Positions 23,129 through 34,324 of a stretch of 64,000 bases of DNA are shown here, one piece after another. Origin of the DNA: Anaeramoeba flamelloides (lineage: Eukaryota > Metamonada > Anaeramoebidae); the NCBI GenBank assembly GCA_027625915.1, contig JANTQA010000063.1, positions 6,529,501-6,593,500 on the forward strand, read 5' to 3'. How positions within the stretch are numbered: the first letter of the stretch is position 1; each line of letters opens with the position of its first letter. A model generated the notes under the pieces. It did not search any database. It saw only the letters and a program-made list of their open reading frames with translations, and was not told the origin of the DNA. The translations under genes and the position numbers were made by a program.

Positions 23129-26100
23129 TTACCAAAAAGGGCACCAACCTAGGTAACATTGACATAAATTTTCGTTTGAAGTTGCTTGTTGTATTAATTT
23201 ATCCACTTGCTGGGGAATTATTAATTTAAAATTATTTATAAAATCTTTACCTGTCAATTTATCTGAGATTCTTTTCATTACTTCTATTGCTTTACTATTT
23301 ATTTGATTATTTGCATTAACACGAATGTAATATTGGTAATCTAATTTCATTAAATTATTGGTGGAATCAATTTGTGAAATTTTGGAACTATTTTTTTTCT
23401 TATTTCTTAATTTTTGTTTTTTTTTATTCTGATTATTATTATCATTATTATCATTATTATCATTAATTTTATTATCAATATTCTGCTGTAATTTCCAATT
23501 AACCAATGGGTCATAAATAAACGCTTCTAGCATTGTCATTAGGGATTCTTTATTATCTCTCAAAACTTTCATTACATTTCGACAGGTGTATCTAAAGATG
23601 CCATGTGTACCACTAATTTCCATTGCATTTACAACCATTCGGGTCAATCTAAAGGGGATTGTTTCTGGGAACCGGCTTCTATTTATTGCGACTTCGAAGC
23701 AATCGCCAAAGTCGATGTGTACTATTTTACCCGTTGATCTATTCATCATCAGGTTACTAGGGTGTCTATCACCCAAGCCCAAAATATAGCCAACCATGGA
23801 CATTACTGCAAGTGATCTTATATAATTGGTCCTCCTATCTAACCAGGATTCCGATTTTGAAGATTTTAACCACAATATTTGAGCCAGATCTTGGCTGTCG
23901 GTTTTTTTCAATGCTTGATTGAAAACTTCCAATTTCTGGATGGGTAATAATTTTTCATAATCAGGAGCAATTTTTATTAAATTTTGATATTCGATGTTGG
24001 CAATAATTCTTCGGGCCTTTCGATATTCTTGAATGAGATCATGTATTGTGTCTGAATTAGGAACCCAACCCAATAATCCTGAATTTGGCGATAGTGGGAC
24101 CACTGCATATCTTTCAATGTTTAAATTCCTTTTCGAAGTCTCTGCGTTATTAGACAATAAGGTGTTTACCAAGCCAAACAATTGCATCACTCTTTCGTCC
24201 TGTCTTAAATCCTCATGCCCCTTTAATAAATATTGATAAGTTTTGCCATCTGTACCTAAAAGTTTCAATTTTCTTGGCCTTTGCTTTGAGCTAATTATCC
24301 GTAAAGTGGGGTGGAACTTTAGGATTCTAATTATTTTGTTATTGGTTGATCGATAGCTACCAGGTATTGCTAATTGCAAATTTTCTGCATTATCCAAGAG
24401 ATCCGATACTTGTTTTAATTTTAAAAGATGGATCTTGGGTAATTCTTGAGCAATTTTTTTAAAGACGATGTAATAGAATTTCCATGCCTGATCTAAATGC
24501 TTTTTATTTTTGTTTTTAAAATATTTTTCACAATAACCCCACGCATCATTCAAATCCTGCCCATAGTTTTTAATAAAGTTTTGTTCGTTTCTTGTTTTAA
24601 TCTTTGTTTTTAAATTTTTATGTAATGGCTGTAAGATTTTTAGCATTGAATCGTATTGCTTTTTTCGAAAATACATTCTGGAGGTGTCTTCAAACGCCTG
24701 ATGCCAAGTTTCGTTCCATAAAATGGCCACTCTGATTAATTCCTTCGAAACCATTTCTGCCTGTTCAACTAAAATTGGTGAATGGGTTCTCATTTTTTCT
24801 TTAATACTCTCAGCTTCTTTTTCTTCTTTAGATTTAATTATTCGGCATCTTTTGCATCCGTTTCCTTTGCAATTTAAGCAAATTTGAGATTTTTGCTGTT
24901 TCAATTGCCTTTGATGTAATTGTGACATATACGCAACGGTTAAAGGGAAAATCAGTGCCTGCGGATGCTTTTTACCAATGGTATTTAATAAACGATGCAA
25001 TAGCGTCCTTACTAACCCGTTTTGAGAATGTACCCTAGCTATTAATTGTGGAATTACCAATAGCCAGGTGTCAATTGAAACAGTATCTAATTGACTTTCG
25101 ATTATCTTCGTAATTATCTCAGAAGACCCATATCGGAACCAAATCGTTAACAATCTTAGTGTATCCTGTATTTTGATGCCTGACGGGGATAAAGAAATCG
25201 ATTTAAAAAAGCCTTTAATGGATGAAGCCAAATAATATTCTCGATCTTTATTTTGGATTTGAGAATTTTCTTCAAATTTGGAAACAATTTTTAAATTCAT
25301 TTTTGCCCAGCTGTGCCAAACTTTATACCATGCTGGATCATAAAGCGTTGCTTTATAAAATAATATTAAATTATTTTTTAATTTTTTTGTGATGATTTTT
25401 GAACTTGATTTAGCCTTGAATTTAATTTTTCTATTTGCTCGTGTATTTAAATTTGTACTTTCATTATTTATTTTTCCATTATTTGTTTTTTCGTTATTTA
25501 TTTTCCCATTATTTATTTTCCCATTATTTATCATTTCATTATTTATTTTTTCATTATTTATTTTTTCATTATTTATTTTATTATTATTTATTTTGTCATT
25601 ATTTATTTTATTATTATTTATTAAATTTGGATTTAGATTTTTCCTTGGGCTTGAATTTGGATTTTTATTGGAAGTTAAATTATGTAAATATTTATATTCA
25701 CCATATTTTCGATAAAATTTAGATTGCAATCTACTATTCCAATATTTATTATTAGTAAATCTTGAAGTTTGTCTTTGAATTTTATTAAATTGTTTTTTAC
25801 CAATTATTTTGATTTTTAAATCATCACCCCTTAATATTGGATTGTTTTTCGTTGATCTTTTCTTTCTTTTTTGATCACTATTTTTAACTTTTTCAAAAAG
25901 GTTATTATCGGGTTTTGATTTTAATATAAAGCTCTTCTTATTTAAATTTTTAATTTTTTCAAAACCTGAATTTGAATTCGAATCTGAATTAGAAACAGAA
26001 TTTAAATCTGAATCTGAATTTAAACTTGGATCCGAGAATGAACCAAGATGAGATTTAGGATTAGGATTAGAATTAGAATCGGAATTATATTCAGAATCAG

Positions 26101-28075
26101 AATTGGGGCCAGAATTGGAATTGGGATTGGGATTGGGATTGGAATCATAACTAGAATCAGAGTCAAAATCAAAATCAGAGTCAGAGTCAGAATAAGAATC
26201 AGAATCGGAATCGGAATTAGAATTAGAATTAGAATTAGAATTGGAATCTGAACCGGAATCTGAATTTAAATTTGAATTTGAATTTTTATAATAATAATAA
26301 TTATAATTGTCATTTTCTAAATTTGAATCTGAATTTGAAGAAATTATTGAATTATTGAATTGGTTATTATTTTTGTATTTTTTTAAATAGACCCCCCTGG
26401 GTATTAATTCTAAAACGTATTTAAACCCTTTTAATGCTAGATCTTTTTGACCCATTCTCCATAATGATTTTAAATATTCATAAATCACTTTTGGATTACT
26501 TGTTAAAAAGTTAATATTAAAGTCGGGATCTTTATTAAAATTTTGGGAATTGGTCTTATTCTGATTATTGATTTCTTTATAAAATTTAAATTTTTTTAAA
26601 TTTAACTTTTGATGATTTTGAGTATCTTTTAGCAAATCAATAATAAATTTCCGAGATAATTGATGATTACCAAATTTTCTGACAATTTTGCTAAATTTTA
26701 ACCAAATAAAATAATTTTCCTTCGGTGGCAAGGCAATTGAATAAATTGATAGAATATCCCACCAAACGGTCATATTTTGTTCAGCACCCAACAATCTTTT
26801 TCTCCAACTTCGTCTAAACATCTTTTTTCTTGATAATTTTCTAGTATTTAGATAATGAATGACTTCTTCGATTTCGTATAATTGCTGATAGCCAACAAAA
26901 TCATGATACGCGCGGTTATAGGATTCATTTAATAAAGATGAAGTTGATTCACTTAATAATTTTCTTGTTTTTTCAGTAAACAAGAAGGCCTTTTTGTATT
27001 TTTTTTGATGAATAGATAAAATTGCATTTAAAAAGCATCCCTCAATATCATGCTCTTCCATTACAGACACATATTTTTCCATTAAATTCCATTTTTTTTT
27101 GTGCCAAGCACATTTTGCAGCAAATTCTGCCATTTGAATTTTTTGTTTCAAAGTAGAAACTTTCCAAGTCTCTTGACTTAATAATTCTAATTTATCCCAT
27201 TCGCCTAGAGCTCTTAAACATCTCATTTTACCCAATTTAATATCAAACCAATTCTCTCCAATATTACTACCATCACTACTGCCATCATTATTATGATTAT
27301 TAATTATTTGATCATTATTGCCATTTTCGTTAGTTATTTGATTATCATCAGATTGGTTATTATTCTTATTTAGTAATTTTAATTTATTATTATAAAAATT
27401 TAAAGCGTCTTCCCATCTTTTAATTTCTTCAAACCAAGACTCTTTTATTTCAACATTATATGTTTCAATGGCATATTTTAATATCCCATATGCAGATTCT
27501 GGTTGTTGTATTTTATTATTAATATTAATTAAAGAACTTAATACTTTTTTATTATTAGGATTTTTTTTAAATTCAATTTCTTGAAAATGCAATGCTAATG
27601 CAAATAAATCAGCATTTTCAGCAATCAACCCCAATTTTGCTGTGCTAATTGAAAATCCTCTACCTACATGCTCCATAAATTCGGACATATTTAATAGCAC
27701 GTGCAATACCTTTGTTGGTATTGTATCAGAGTCAAATGCCTTTTCTAAATTCAATTCCAAATCATGTTTAACAAATTTATCTAATTCATTCCAGCAACTT
27801 AAAAACATTACGTTGAACAATTGTTCTGCCAGGGGAAAATATAAATTGGCTAACTTGCTACAACTTCTTAAAGAAGGACTTGGTGAATTTCTAATAAATT
27901 CTTTAGTTAAATTTTTTAACCAAACAATCCATTTTTCTTTTGTATTTACATTTCTAACATTCCATGCCTTTTTTAAGGAATTTATTGAAACATTTAATTT
28001 ATTTACATTTTCAATTATTGAAATTGTATTACTTAATTCAAATATTTTTGGTTTTTTTGATTTTTCTTTTTCTTT
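23129..28075 (-). CDS. TOR: TOR kinase, C-terminal part: FAT, FRB, PI3K-like kinase and FATC
   Basis: This is the catalytic half of Target of Rapamycin, the Ser/Thr kinase that couples nutrients to growth. It is open for 1648 codons in one frame, to TAA 23129-23131. In order: FAT domain, starting near 27900 (NSPSPSLRSC, EFMEHVGRG, RMRCLRALGEWDKL); low-complexity inserts in FAT (Ser/Asp/Asn, about 25970-26300; INNxK units, 25446-25625); FRB (LIRVAILWNETWHQAF to LDQAWKFYYIVF, about 24450-24740); kinase (KGHEDLRQDERVMQLFGLVN, GLGDRHPSN catalytic loop at about 23770, HIDFGD at about 23720); FATC at the very end (NENLCQCYLGWCPFW). All catalytic residues are present. A Cys-rich insert, CLNCKGNGCKRC (24845-24880), lies just before FRB. 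There is no start codon: the sequence continues from the HEAT segment 28038-31760, one base out of register. TTG at 27820 is not the real start, because conserved FAT sequence lies upstream of it. Confidence 0.96.
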   Translation of the reverse strand, partial: KEKEKSKKPKIFELSNTISIIENVNKLNVSINSLKKAWNVRNVNTKEKWIVWLKNLTKEFIRNSPSPSLRSCSKLANLYFPLAEQLFNVMFLSCWNELDKFVKHDLELNLEKAFDSDTIPTKVLHVLLNMSEFMEHVGRGFSISTAKLGLIAENADLFALALHFQEIEFKKNPNNKKVLSSLININNKIQQPESAYGILKYAIETYNVEIKESWFEEIKRWEDALNFYNNKLKLLNKNNNQSDDNQITNENGNNDQIINNHNNDGSSDGSNIGENWFDIKLGKMRCLRALGEWDKLELLSQETWKVSTLKQKIQMAEFAAKCAWHKKKWNLMEKYVSVMEEHDIEGCFLNAILSIHQKKYKKAFLFTEKTRKLLSESTSSLLNESYNRAYHDFVGYQQLYEIEEVIHYLNTRKLSRKKMFRRSWRKRLLGAEQNMTVWWDILSIYSIALPPKENYFIWLKFSKIVRKFGNHQLSRKFIIDLLKDTQNHQKLNLKKFKFYKEINNQNKTNSQNFNKDPDFNINFLTSNPKVIYEYLKSLWRMGQKDLALKGFKYVLELIPRGVYLKKYKNNNQFNNSIISSNSDSNLENDNYNYYYYKNSNSNLNSDSGSDSNSNSNSNSNSDSDSDSYSDSDSDFDFDSDSSYDSNPNPNPNSNSGPNSDSEYNSDSNSNPNPKSHLGSFSDPSLNSDSDLNSVSNSDSNSNSGFEKIKNLNKKSFILKSKPDNNLFEKVKNSDQKRKKRSTKNNPILRGDDLKIKIIGKKQFNKIQRQTSRFTNNKYWNSRLQSKFYRKYGEYKYLHNLTSNKNPNSSPRKNLNPNLINNNKINNDKINNNKINNEKINNEKINNEMINNGKINNGKINNEKTNNGKINNESTNLNTRANRKIKFKAKSSSKIITKKLKNNLILFYKATLYDPAWYKVWHSWAKMNLKIVSKFEENSQIQNKDREYYLASSIKGFFKSISLSPSGIKIQDTLRLLTIWFRYGSSEIITKIIESQLDTVSIDTWLLVIPQLIARVHSQNGLVRTLLHRLLNTIGKKHPQALIFPLTVAYMSQLHQRQLKQQKSQICLNCKGNGCKRCRIIKSKEEKEAESIKEKMRTHSPILVEQAEMVSKELIRVAILWNETWHQAFEDTSRMYFRKKQYDSMLKILQPLHKNLKTKIKTRNEQNFIKNYGQDLNDAWGYCEKYFKNKNKKHLDQAWKFYYIVFKKIAQELPKIHLLKLKQVSDLLDNAENLQLAIPGSYRSTNNKIIRILKFHPTLRIISSKQRPRKLKLLGTDGKTYQYLLKGHEDLRQDERVMQLFGLVNTLLSNNAETSKRNLNIERYAVVPLSPNSGLLGWVPNSDTIHDLIQEYRKARRIIANIEYQNLIKIAPDYEKLLPIQKLEVFNQALKKTDSQDLAQILWLKSSKSESWLDRRTNYIRSLAVMSMVGYILGLGDRHPSNLMMNRSTGKIVHIDFGDCFEVAINRSRFPETIPFRLTRMVVNAMEISGTHGIFRYTCRNVMKVLRDNKESLMTMLEAFIYDPLVNWKLQQNIDNKINDNNDNNDNNNQNKKKQKLRNKKKNSSKISQIDSTNNLMKLDYQYYIRVNANNQINSKAIEVMKRISDKLTGKDFINNFKLIIPQQVDKLIQQATSNENLCQCYLGWCPFW

Positions 28076-28307
28076 TTAAAAAAAAATCATTATTATAATT
28101 ATTTTTATTATAAACATTATAATAGTTATTAATATTATTAACAGTATTATTATTATTAGGATTATTATTATTGTTATTGCTATTATTATTATTGTTGTTG
28201 TTTTTGTTGTTGTTGTTGTTGTTATCTTTATCATTATTAATATTCGCTTCATTATTATTATTATTATTATTGTTGTTGTTGTTAATTAGATTATTATTGT
28301 TATTATT

Positions 28308-28346
<39 letters not shown>

Positions 28347-31300
28347 ATTTTTTTTTTTATTATTATTAATATTATTATTATTATTATTATTATTATCTTC
28401 ATTAATATTCTGATTATTATTAATATTTTTCATTATTTCTTCATTTTCATTTTCATTAATATCAATATTTAATATTGGTTCGTTTAATAAAATTTTATTT
28501 ATTAACATAATATATTGGAAATCAATTAATCCACTTAATTGGAAAGCATTATTCATTTCAGGTATAAAGATTAAAAAATCTGTACCAAAATGAATTAATA
28601 GTCTTTTCAAGGTTTTCATTACTTTAATTTTTAATTTTTTCATTGTCTTAATCTTTAATGTTCTAATTAATGGATGGATAATAATTGATTTATAATTATT
28701 GAAATTCAGTCTTTCAGATAACTTTCTTAATGTTTTTAATACAAACAATTTTAATTTGACCTTTGAATGTTGGTTTTGAAAGGTTTCCATTATTGTTGGT
28801 ATTACTGAATGTAAATAATTTTCAAGACTGGCCCCAAATAATTGGAAAGTATATAAGATATGAATCTGGATATTTAATTTTTGCATCTTGACATTCATTC
28901 TTAACCCTCTAATTAAGATTGGAATTATTATTCTATAATATTTTTTAAATTCAATGCCAAATGTTAAATATAATTCTTGGATTAACATTATTAATTGCTC
29001 TGTGATTATTTCCTTATTTTTATCTGAAAGAAAGGATATAATTGTAATTAATTCCAAAATTTCCGGCAAGTATGGTTTGATATGATGCTTTACTATTTTG
29101 ATAATTATTGATAATTGTTGCGTCATTAATAATTTTAATTTATAATCAGCCTTTTTAAAAACATCAAAATAAATCGGCATAATTTGATCTAAAAATTTTA
29201 TTGACTTATTTCGACCAATATTTGATAATACCACTATTAAGGAATTAATAATTTCATTATGGAAGGAATTTAATTTAAAATCCTTTAATACTTTTAATAG
29301 GGCATATATTGTAATTTTTGGATAATAGTCATTTTTTAAAGATTCTGTGATTTCAGGGAATATAGTATTGATTTCCAAATTTTCAATATTTTTATTATTT
29401 TTGATTTCCTGTGAATTATCAAAAGAAAATTTTAATTTCTTTTTTTCTAATAGCCCAGAGATTTTTTGTAAATATGGATTAAAAAAATATGTTTGATTTA
29501 ACCATTCATTTTTTATTAAATTATTATTAAATAAATTTATGTTAAATTTATTATTAATTTGATGTTTTGAATTATTGCTATTATTATTATCATTATAATT
29601 GTTGTTATTATCAAAATTGTAATGTAGTAAATTTGGCGAAATTGAATTTGAAATATTTTCTTTTATTGGATTATTAAAAAAATTAAAATCAAGTTTATTA
29701 TTTGTATTAAAAACTTTGTCGTGAATCGAATAGAGTAAATTATTATCATTATTTGCATTGTTTTTGTTATTTTGGTTATTGTTATTGTTGTTGTTATTAT
29801 TGTTGTTATTGGTATTATTATTAGTGGTGTTGTTGTTGATATTATTATTGTTGTTGTTGTTGTTGTTGTTATTATTATTGTTATATTTCATGTTATTATT
29901 ATTATTATTGTTGTTGTTGTTGTTGTTGTTATTGTTATTATTATTATTATTTTCATTATTATTATCAAGGTTTTGTAATTGTAATAAATTACCTTTATGT
30001 TTATAAGGATCAATTGCACCCATTATACCAATCACTAATAAAACTTCCCTTTTTATTTCCCAATTTTGTTCAACACTTTTATAAATTTTCAATAAATCAG
30101 TTAATAAATTAGGAAATTGGTTGTATGGCTCAATTACATAAGAAGTAGATTTAATTAATTGCCCCAACGAATGTAAACCAGATTTTATTTGTTTCGGGTA
30201 TTTATTTGATTTTAAAGAATTGATAATTAATGGCAAAACTTTATTTTTATATTTCATAATTTTTTTGCCACCAATTTCACACAAATCACCAATTGAACTT
30301 AATACATTTGTTGATATCATTGATTGTATTTCGTTATCATCCTGCGAACAGTATAATTCAAAAATCAATTTTTCCATTAAAGATTCACAATACGGTTCAA
30401 TTACCCTTTTGGAAGATTTAATTAAATGACTTAACAAATGGGTACATTCTTCATGAATGATTAAATCGTTTGAATGCTCTAAAATGGTTAATAATTGTAT
30501 TAATTTATTTCTTAATACTGGCAAGATGTAACCCGGGTTCAAATTAGTTAATCTGCCGATAATTTTAATTGCTAAAAATTTCACTTCGATGTTTTCATCG
30601 TTTAATGCCACAAATAGCATTTTCAATGATTCAAATTGGCTTAAAAATTCGTCCAATATATTATTTTCTTCAAATGATTTCAATACACATAATCTAATTT
30701 CTGGTTCTGGATCGATCACCGATAATAAAATTAATCTGTCTAATATTTCTGAAACGATCTTTTTTGAATATTTCTTTTTTATTGGTATTATTAAATTTTT
30801 AGGTATCTTTGTTGAAAAGGTGAAATTATTTGGTAAATTATTTATTTTTTTTTTCTTGATGTTTTTATTGAAATTCGCTTTTAACAAATAAATTAAATAC
30901 GAGATGGTCAAAATGGCCTCCTTTTTAATTTTAAAATGATTGTGATCTAAAAATGGTAAAATTTGTTCTCTTAAAATACCCAAAATATTATATCTTTGAA
31001 AATTAAAGGTTCGAAATGTCTTGAGTGCAATAAATATTTTTTTTAAATTGTTATCATCACTATTTACATCATTATTTTCTGTCAAGAGCCCTAATTCATA
31101 AAATGCAGAATACACCTCTTTATTGTTTCCACTCCCATTGATTAGGGTCTCACTGAGTAGAATAAATAGCGCGTCTTGAATTTCTGGTAAAATGTGTGGA
31201 ATATATTTTCCTATTTGGGACAAAGTTGTAATTAATATCACAGATAGTCCAGTGGTAAAACATTTCCCAATAATATTCGAATTCTGGAAATATGGTATCA

Positions 31301-31760
31301 ACTCATATCCAAACGCCTTTGATAACTTGCCTAAGCATAACATCGATTTTAAACAATATTTTTTTTTTGGATTTTGTAACGACATCTTGACATAATTAAT
31401 GACTTTAGGAATATAACTTTTAAAATATGTCTTTAAATTCATAGCTAACTCACCTAAACATTCAAAGATAATGATCTTCATTTTCTGATCTTTCGAATCT
31501 TTTTTTAATTCTTGTTCAAAAATCTTAATTGTTGGTTGTAAATATTCTTTAGAAAATTCTACACGTGATAATTTGGAAATAATTGGAATCATTAATAAAA
31601 ATGTTTTTATAATAATTGGTTGTTTATTATTTTTATGTCGAAACAATAATTGGCAAGAATCAGAATAATTTTCAATCATAAACGCTTTGCAATTTCTAAA
31701 TAATTGATCAAAAATTAATAACGAACCATGGATTTTAATTGTTGAATGTGTTAATAATCC
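28038..31760 (-). CDS. TOR: TOR kinase, HEAT-repeat part (exon 2)
   Basis: This segment is the alpha-solenoid half of TOR, which binds the Raptor/Rictor partners. It follows an acceptor TTTCTAG at 31761-31767 in phase 0 and begins GLLTHSTIKIHGSLLIFDQ, equivalent to the DDRIHGALLILNELVRIS block of human mTOR. HEAT-like helices follow (for example FECLGELAMNLKTYFKSYIP and GLLTENN). Two poly-Asn tracts interrupt the solenoid, at about 29755-29965 and 28160-28410; the first is more than 100 residues of mostly Asn. The frame closes at TGA 28038-28040. Human mTOR has no such tracts, so they are lineage-specific loops. An ATG at 31679 lies inside conserved sequence and is not the start. The segment overlaps the FAT-kinase frame by 38 bases. 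Confidence 0.93.
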
Positions 31761-31870
31761 CTAGAAATTTTTGGATTTTTTTTTTTTTTTTTTGTTATTA
31801 TTTTTAGGAATTTTGTGTTTCATAATTAATATTAATTGTTATTAATAATAACGTGTTGTAAAGAATTTAT

Positions 31871-31901
<31 letters not shown>

Positions 31902-32799
31902 ATATATATTGGAAGGTTATATAGAGATATTGAAAGAAATTGTTTCCATATGAAAATTTCTTCAATCAAACAGAAAAAACATCGAAATTCAAAAATGAAT
32001 GGAAAAATTAAGAAAAAATTTTTAACAAATTTGATTCGTAATTCAAAATTTTGATAAAATATACAAGTAATTAACCTTCAAAATGGATTTGGCCTTAGGT
32101 TTACAATTTAATACTAAATTAGATGTTGTATTGGAGCAAGAAGAAAAAAAAAACATCGATTTTATTTGAGAAATGTGTTTTAGGATCTGAGCAAGGGTAT
32201 TTTTGACTACTGTCATTTTCCAATTAATAAATGTAAAAATTTTTATTTTATTGAATCGAATATTTTTTCCTCATTTAATTGAAAAAAGGTCAAAAGATCT
32301 TTACTAAATCAATACAAAATGAAAATCTTGAGAGAATTAATTAAGTTTTCCTAATTGAATTTTTAAGATAACATTTATTTTTGTTAATTCGAATATAACG
32401 AAAAACAAGTAAAAAAAAATGATTTCTTAATTTTTTTCACATCACAAGTATGAAAAAATAAAATTGAAAAAAAAAAGTTTGGCAAAGCTAATATATTAAT
32501 TTAATGTTTCATCTTTAGTAATGGGTTTTATTCATAATATTGTCAACATTCCACAACTTCTAATTCTTGAGACAATTGTATTTATTATTATTAGTACTCA
32601 GATTTTTAAAATTCTCTTGTCAAGAAAAAAAGGTCTATTTTGCGGTAATACAATTTTAAATCGCTTGGAAAATGAATTTTAGTTTAATTCAAGTTTAGGA
32701 TATTTACTTTAATAGATAATAGCGAATAGTTTTAGAAACACTTTATTTGTCTAATAGAACTGAAATATGGAAAAAAAATTACTAATGATAAATATTGAG

Positions 32800-33515
32800 T
32801 ACGTTAGCTTTTCAGAATTCAAAAGAATCGAGTAAATTCTTGATTTTACCTTATTCTTTTAAATAATGATAAATATTGAAAGTATCCTAGCTTTTCCAGG
32901 GTTCGTAAGAATAGAGTAAAATCCTATCGATTTTACTATATTCTTATAAAATGTGGAAACCCTAACGGAAGTTTCTGTGGAGTGATGTGGGGGTGCCGTC
33001 AAGTGCCTAAGTTTTCTTGGGGTTTTCTGTTTTATATGTTAAGTGTTCTAGGTTTATTTTTGAGTTTTTCTATTTATTTGTGAAGTATTCTAGGTTTTTT
33101 TTTACTTTTTGAAATAAACAGAAAATTTTAATAAATTTTCTGTTTATTTCAAAAAGTAAAAAAAAAAAACAAAACACTTTACAAATAAATAGAAAACCTC
33201 AAAAAAACCAAAAGAAAATTTATTGATTTTCCAAATAAACAGAAAACTCAAGAAAACTTAACGACACTTTTTCAAAATTCAAAAGAATAGAGTAAAATCT
33301 AGAATTTTACCTTATTCTTTTAAATTATGGAAAACCTAACAAAAGGTGTCCGTAGAGTACCTAGCTTTCCCAGAATTCAAAAGAATGGAGAAAAATCTTT
33401 GATTTTACTCAATTCTTTTAAAGTCTGGAAAAGATAACAGCGGTTTTTTTTACTTTTTGTAATAAACCGAAAATTTATTAAATTTTCTGTTTATTCCAAA
33501 AATTAAAAAAAACCT
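32800..33515. repeat. J-module repeat cluster J5 (largest)
   Basis: This is the longest J cluster, about 700 bp. CCAGAATTCAAAAGAAT-type palindromes lie at about 32810-32960, 33270-33330 and 33370-33435. The ~73-bp TTTACTTTTTGAAATAAAC palindromes lie at 33093-33166 and 33442-33513. A GTGCCGTCAAGTGCCTAAG module sits near 33000. The modules appear more than once in the same cluster, in an order that suggests segmental duplication. Confidence 0.8.
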
Positions 33516-33679
33516 AACGGAAAAATCAAAAAAAATTTTTTTTTCAATTTAAACAATAAATAATTCTTTAATAGTTCAAATAATTGATTCCCTATATGAA
33601 GGATATTTAACAAATTTAAAATACCTTTGAAATATATTAATTATAACCACTTAACTGTTAAAAAAAAAATATTTCAAAT

Positions 33680-33880
33680 TTTTGACTATTTAAATTTGAA
33701 AAAAATCATAAAAGAACCTGGAAAATTGGATTTTTACAACTTAAATTGTAAAATATCTTTAAAAATAATTTTTTAATCAAAGATCTCTTCTTAGCCAATA
33801 GTGTTTATTATAAGTAAAGTTATTAAAAAGTGAAAAATTAGCAAATATTTAATTTTTTTTTCAAAAAATTTTTTTAATGA
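33680..33880 (-). repeat. Dispersed repeat H, copy H2
   Basis: About 200 bp, including AGCCAATAGTGTTTATTATA and AAAAAGTGAAAAATTAGCAA. Its reverse complement recurs at about 44517-44720 and a shorter piece at about 53570-53700. Confidence 0.6.
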
Positions 33881-34324
33881 TCATTACCGGTAAAAAAGAT
33901 CAACCTGATTTTTAATCGTAAACATTGATATAACCTGTAAACGAAAAGCAAGAACATTCGATAAATGAAAAAAATCAATTTTCAGACAAATATTGTCAAA
34001 AGTGTTTGGGTTAGAACCTGAACAAAACAAAAATAAAATGCTCTCTGGTTTAGAGTAATATATTAACAACAAAGTTTTTTTCTTTAAATTACAATCGAGC
34101 ATTTTTTTTGAAAAATTTTTCGGGTTTTTGGATCCAAAAAAATGTAAAAAATGGGGTTTTCGCAAAACAAATCTTGGTTCAGGAATTTAAATTAAAAGGT
34201 GTTCTTTTTGTTGGTTAAGAGTAAAAAAGAAAAGAGAAAAAAATAACAAACCAAAAAAAAAAAAAAAAGAAAGAAAAAATAAAAAACAAAAAAATAAAAC
34301 AGAAAAAGAAAGACTGTTAAATAC

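Larger units (their letters stand above)
31761..34324 (-). other. TOR intron 1 (2564 bp), repeat-filled
   Basis: The donor is CAG|GTATTT at 34324 and the acceptor is TTTCTAG at 31761, both in phase 0. Contents are a (TA)n tract (about 31870-31893), J-module cluster J5 (32800-33515), repeat H2 (about 33680-33880) and homopolymers. No nested gene is supported. ORFs at 31836 and 33884 are low in complexity and unlike any family I know. Confidence 0.85.

Noticed and set aside
25389-26251. Plus-strand ORFs rich in Leu/Phe/Tyr or Ile/Arg
   Set aside because: They are shadows of tandem repeats within the TOR FAT domain.
28171-30006. Poly-Leu and poly-Val plus-strand ORFs
   Set aside because: They are the complement of the TOR poly-Asn tracts.
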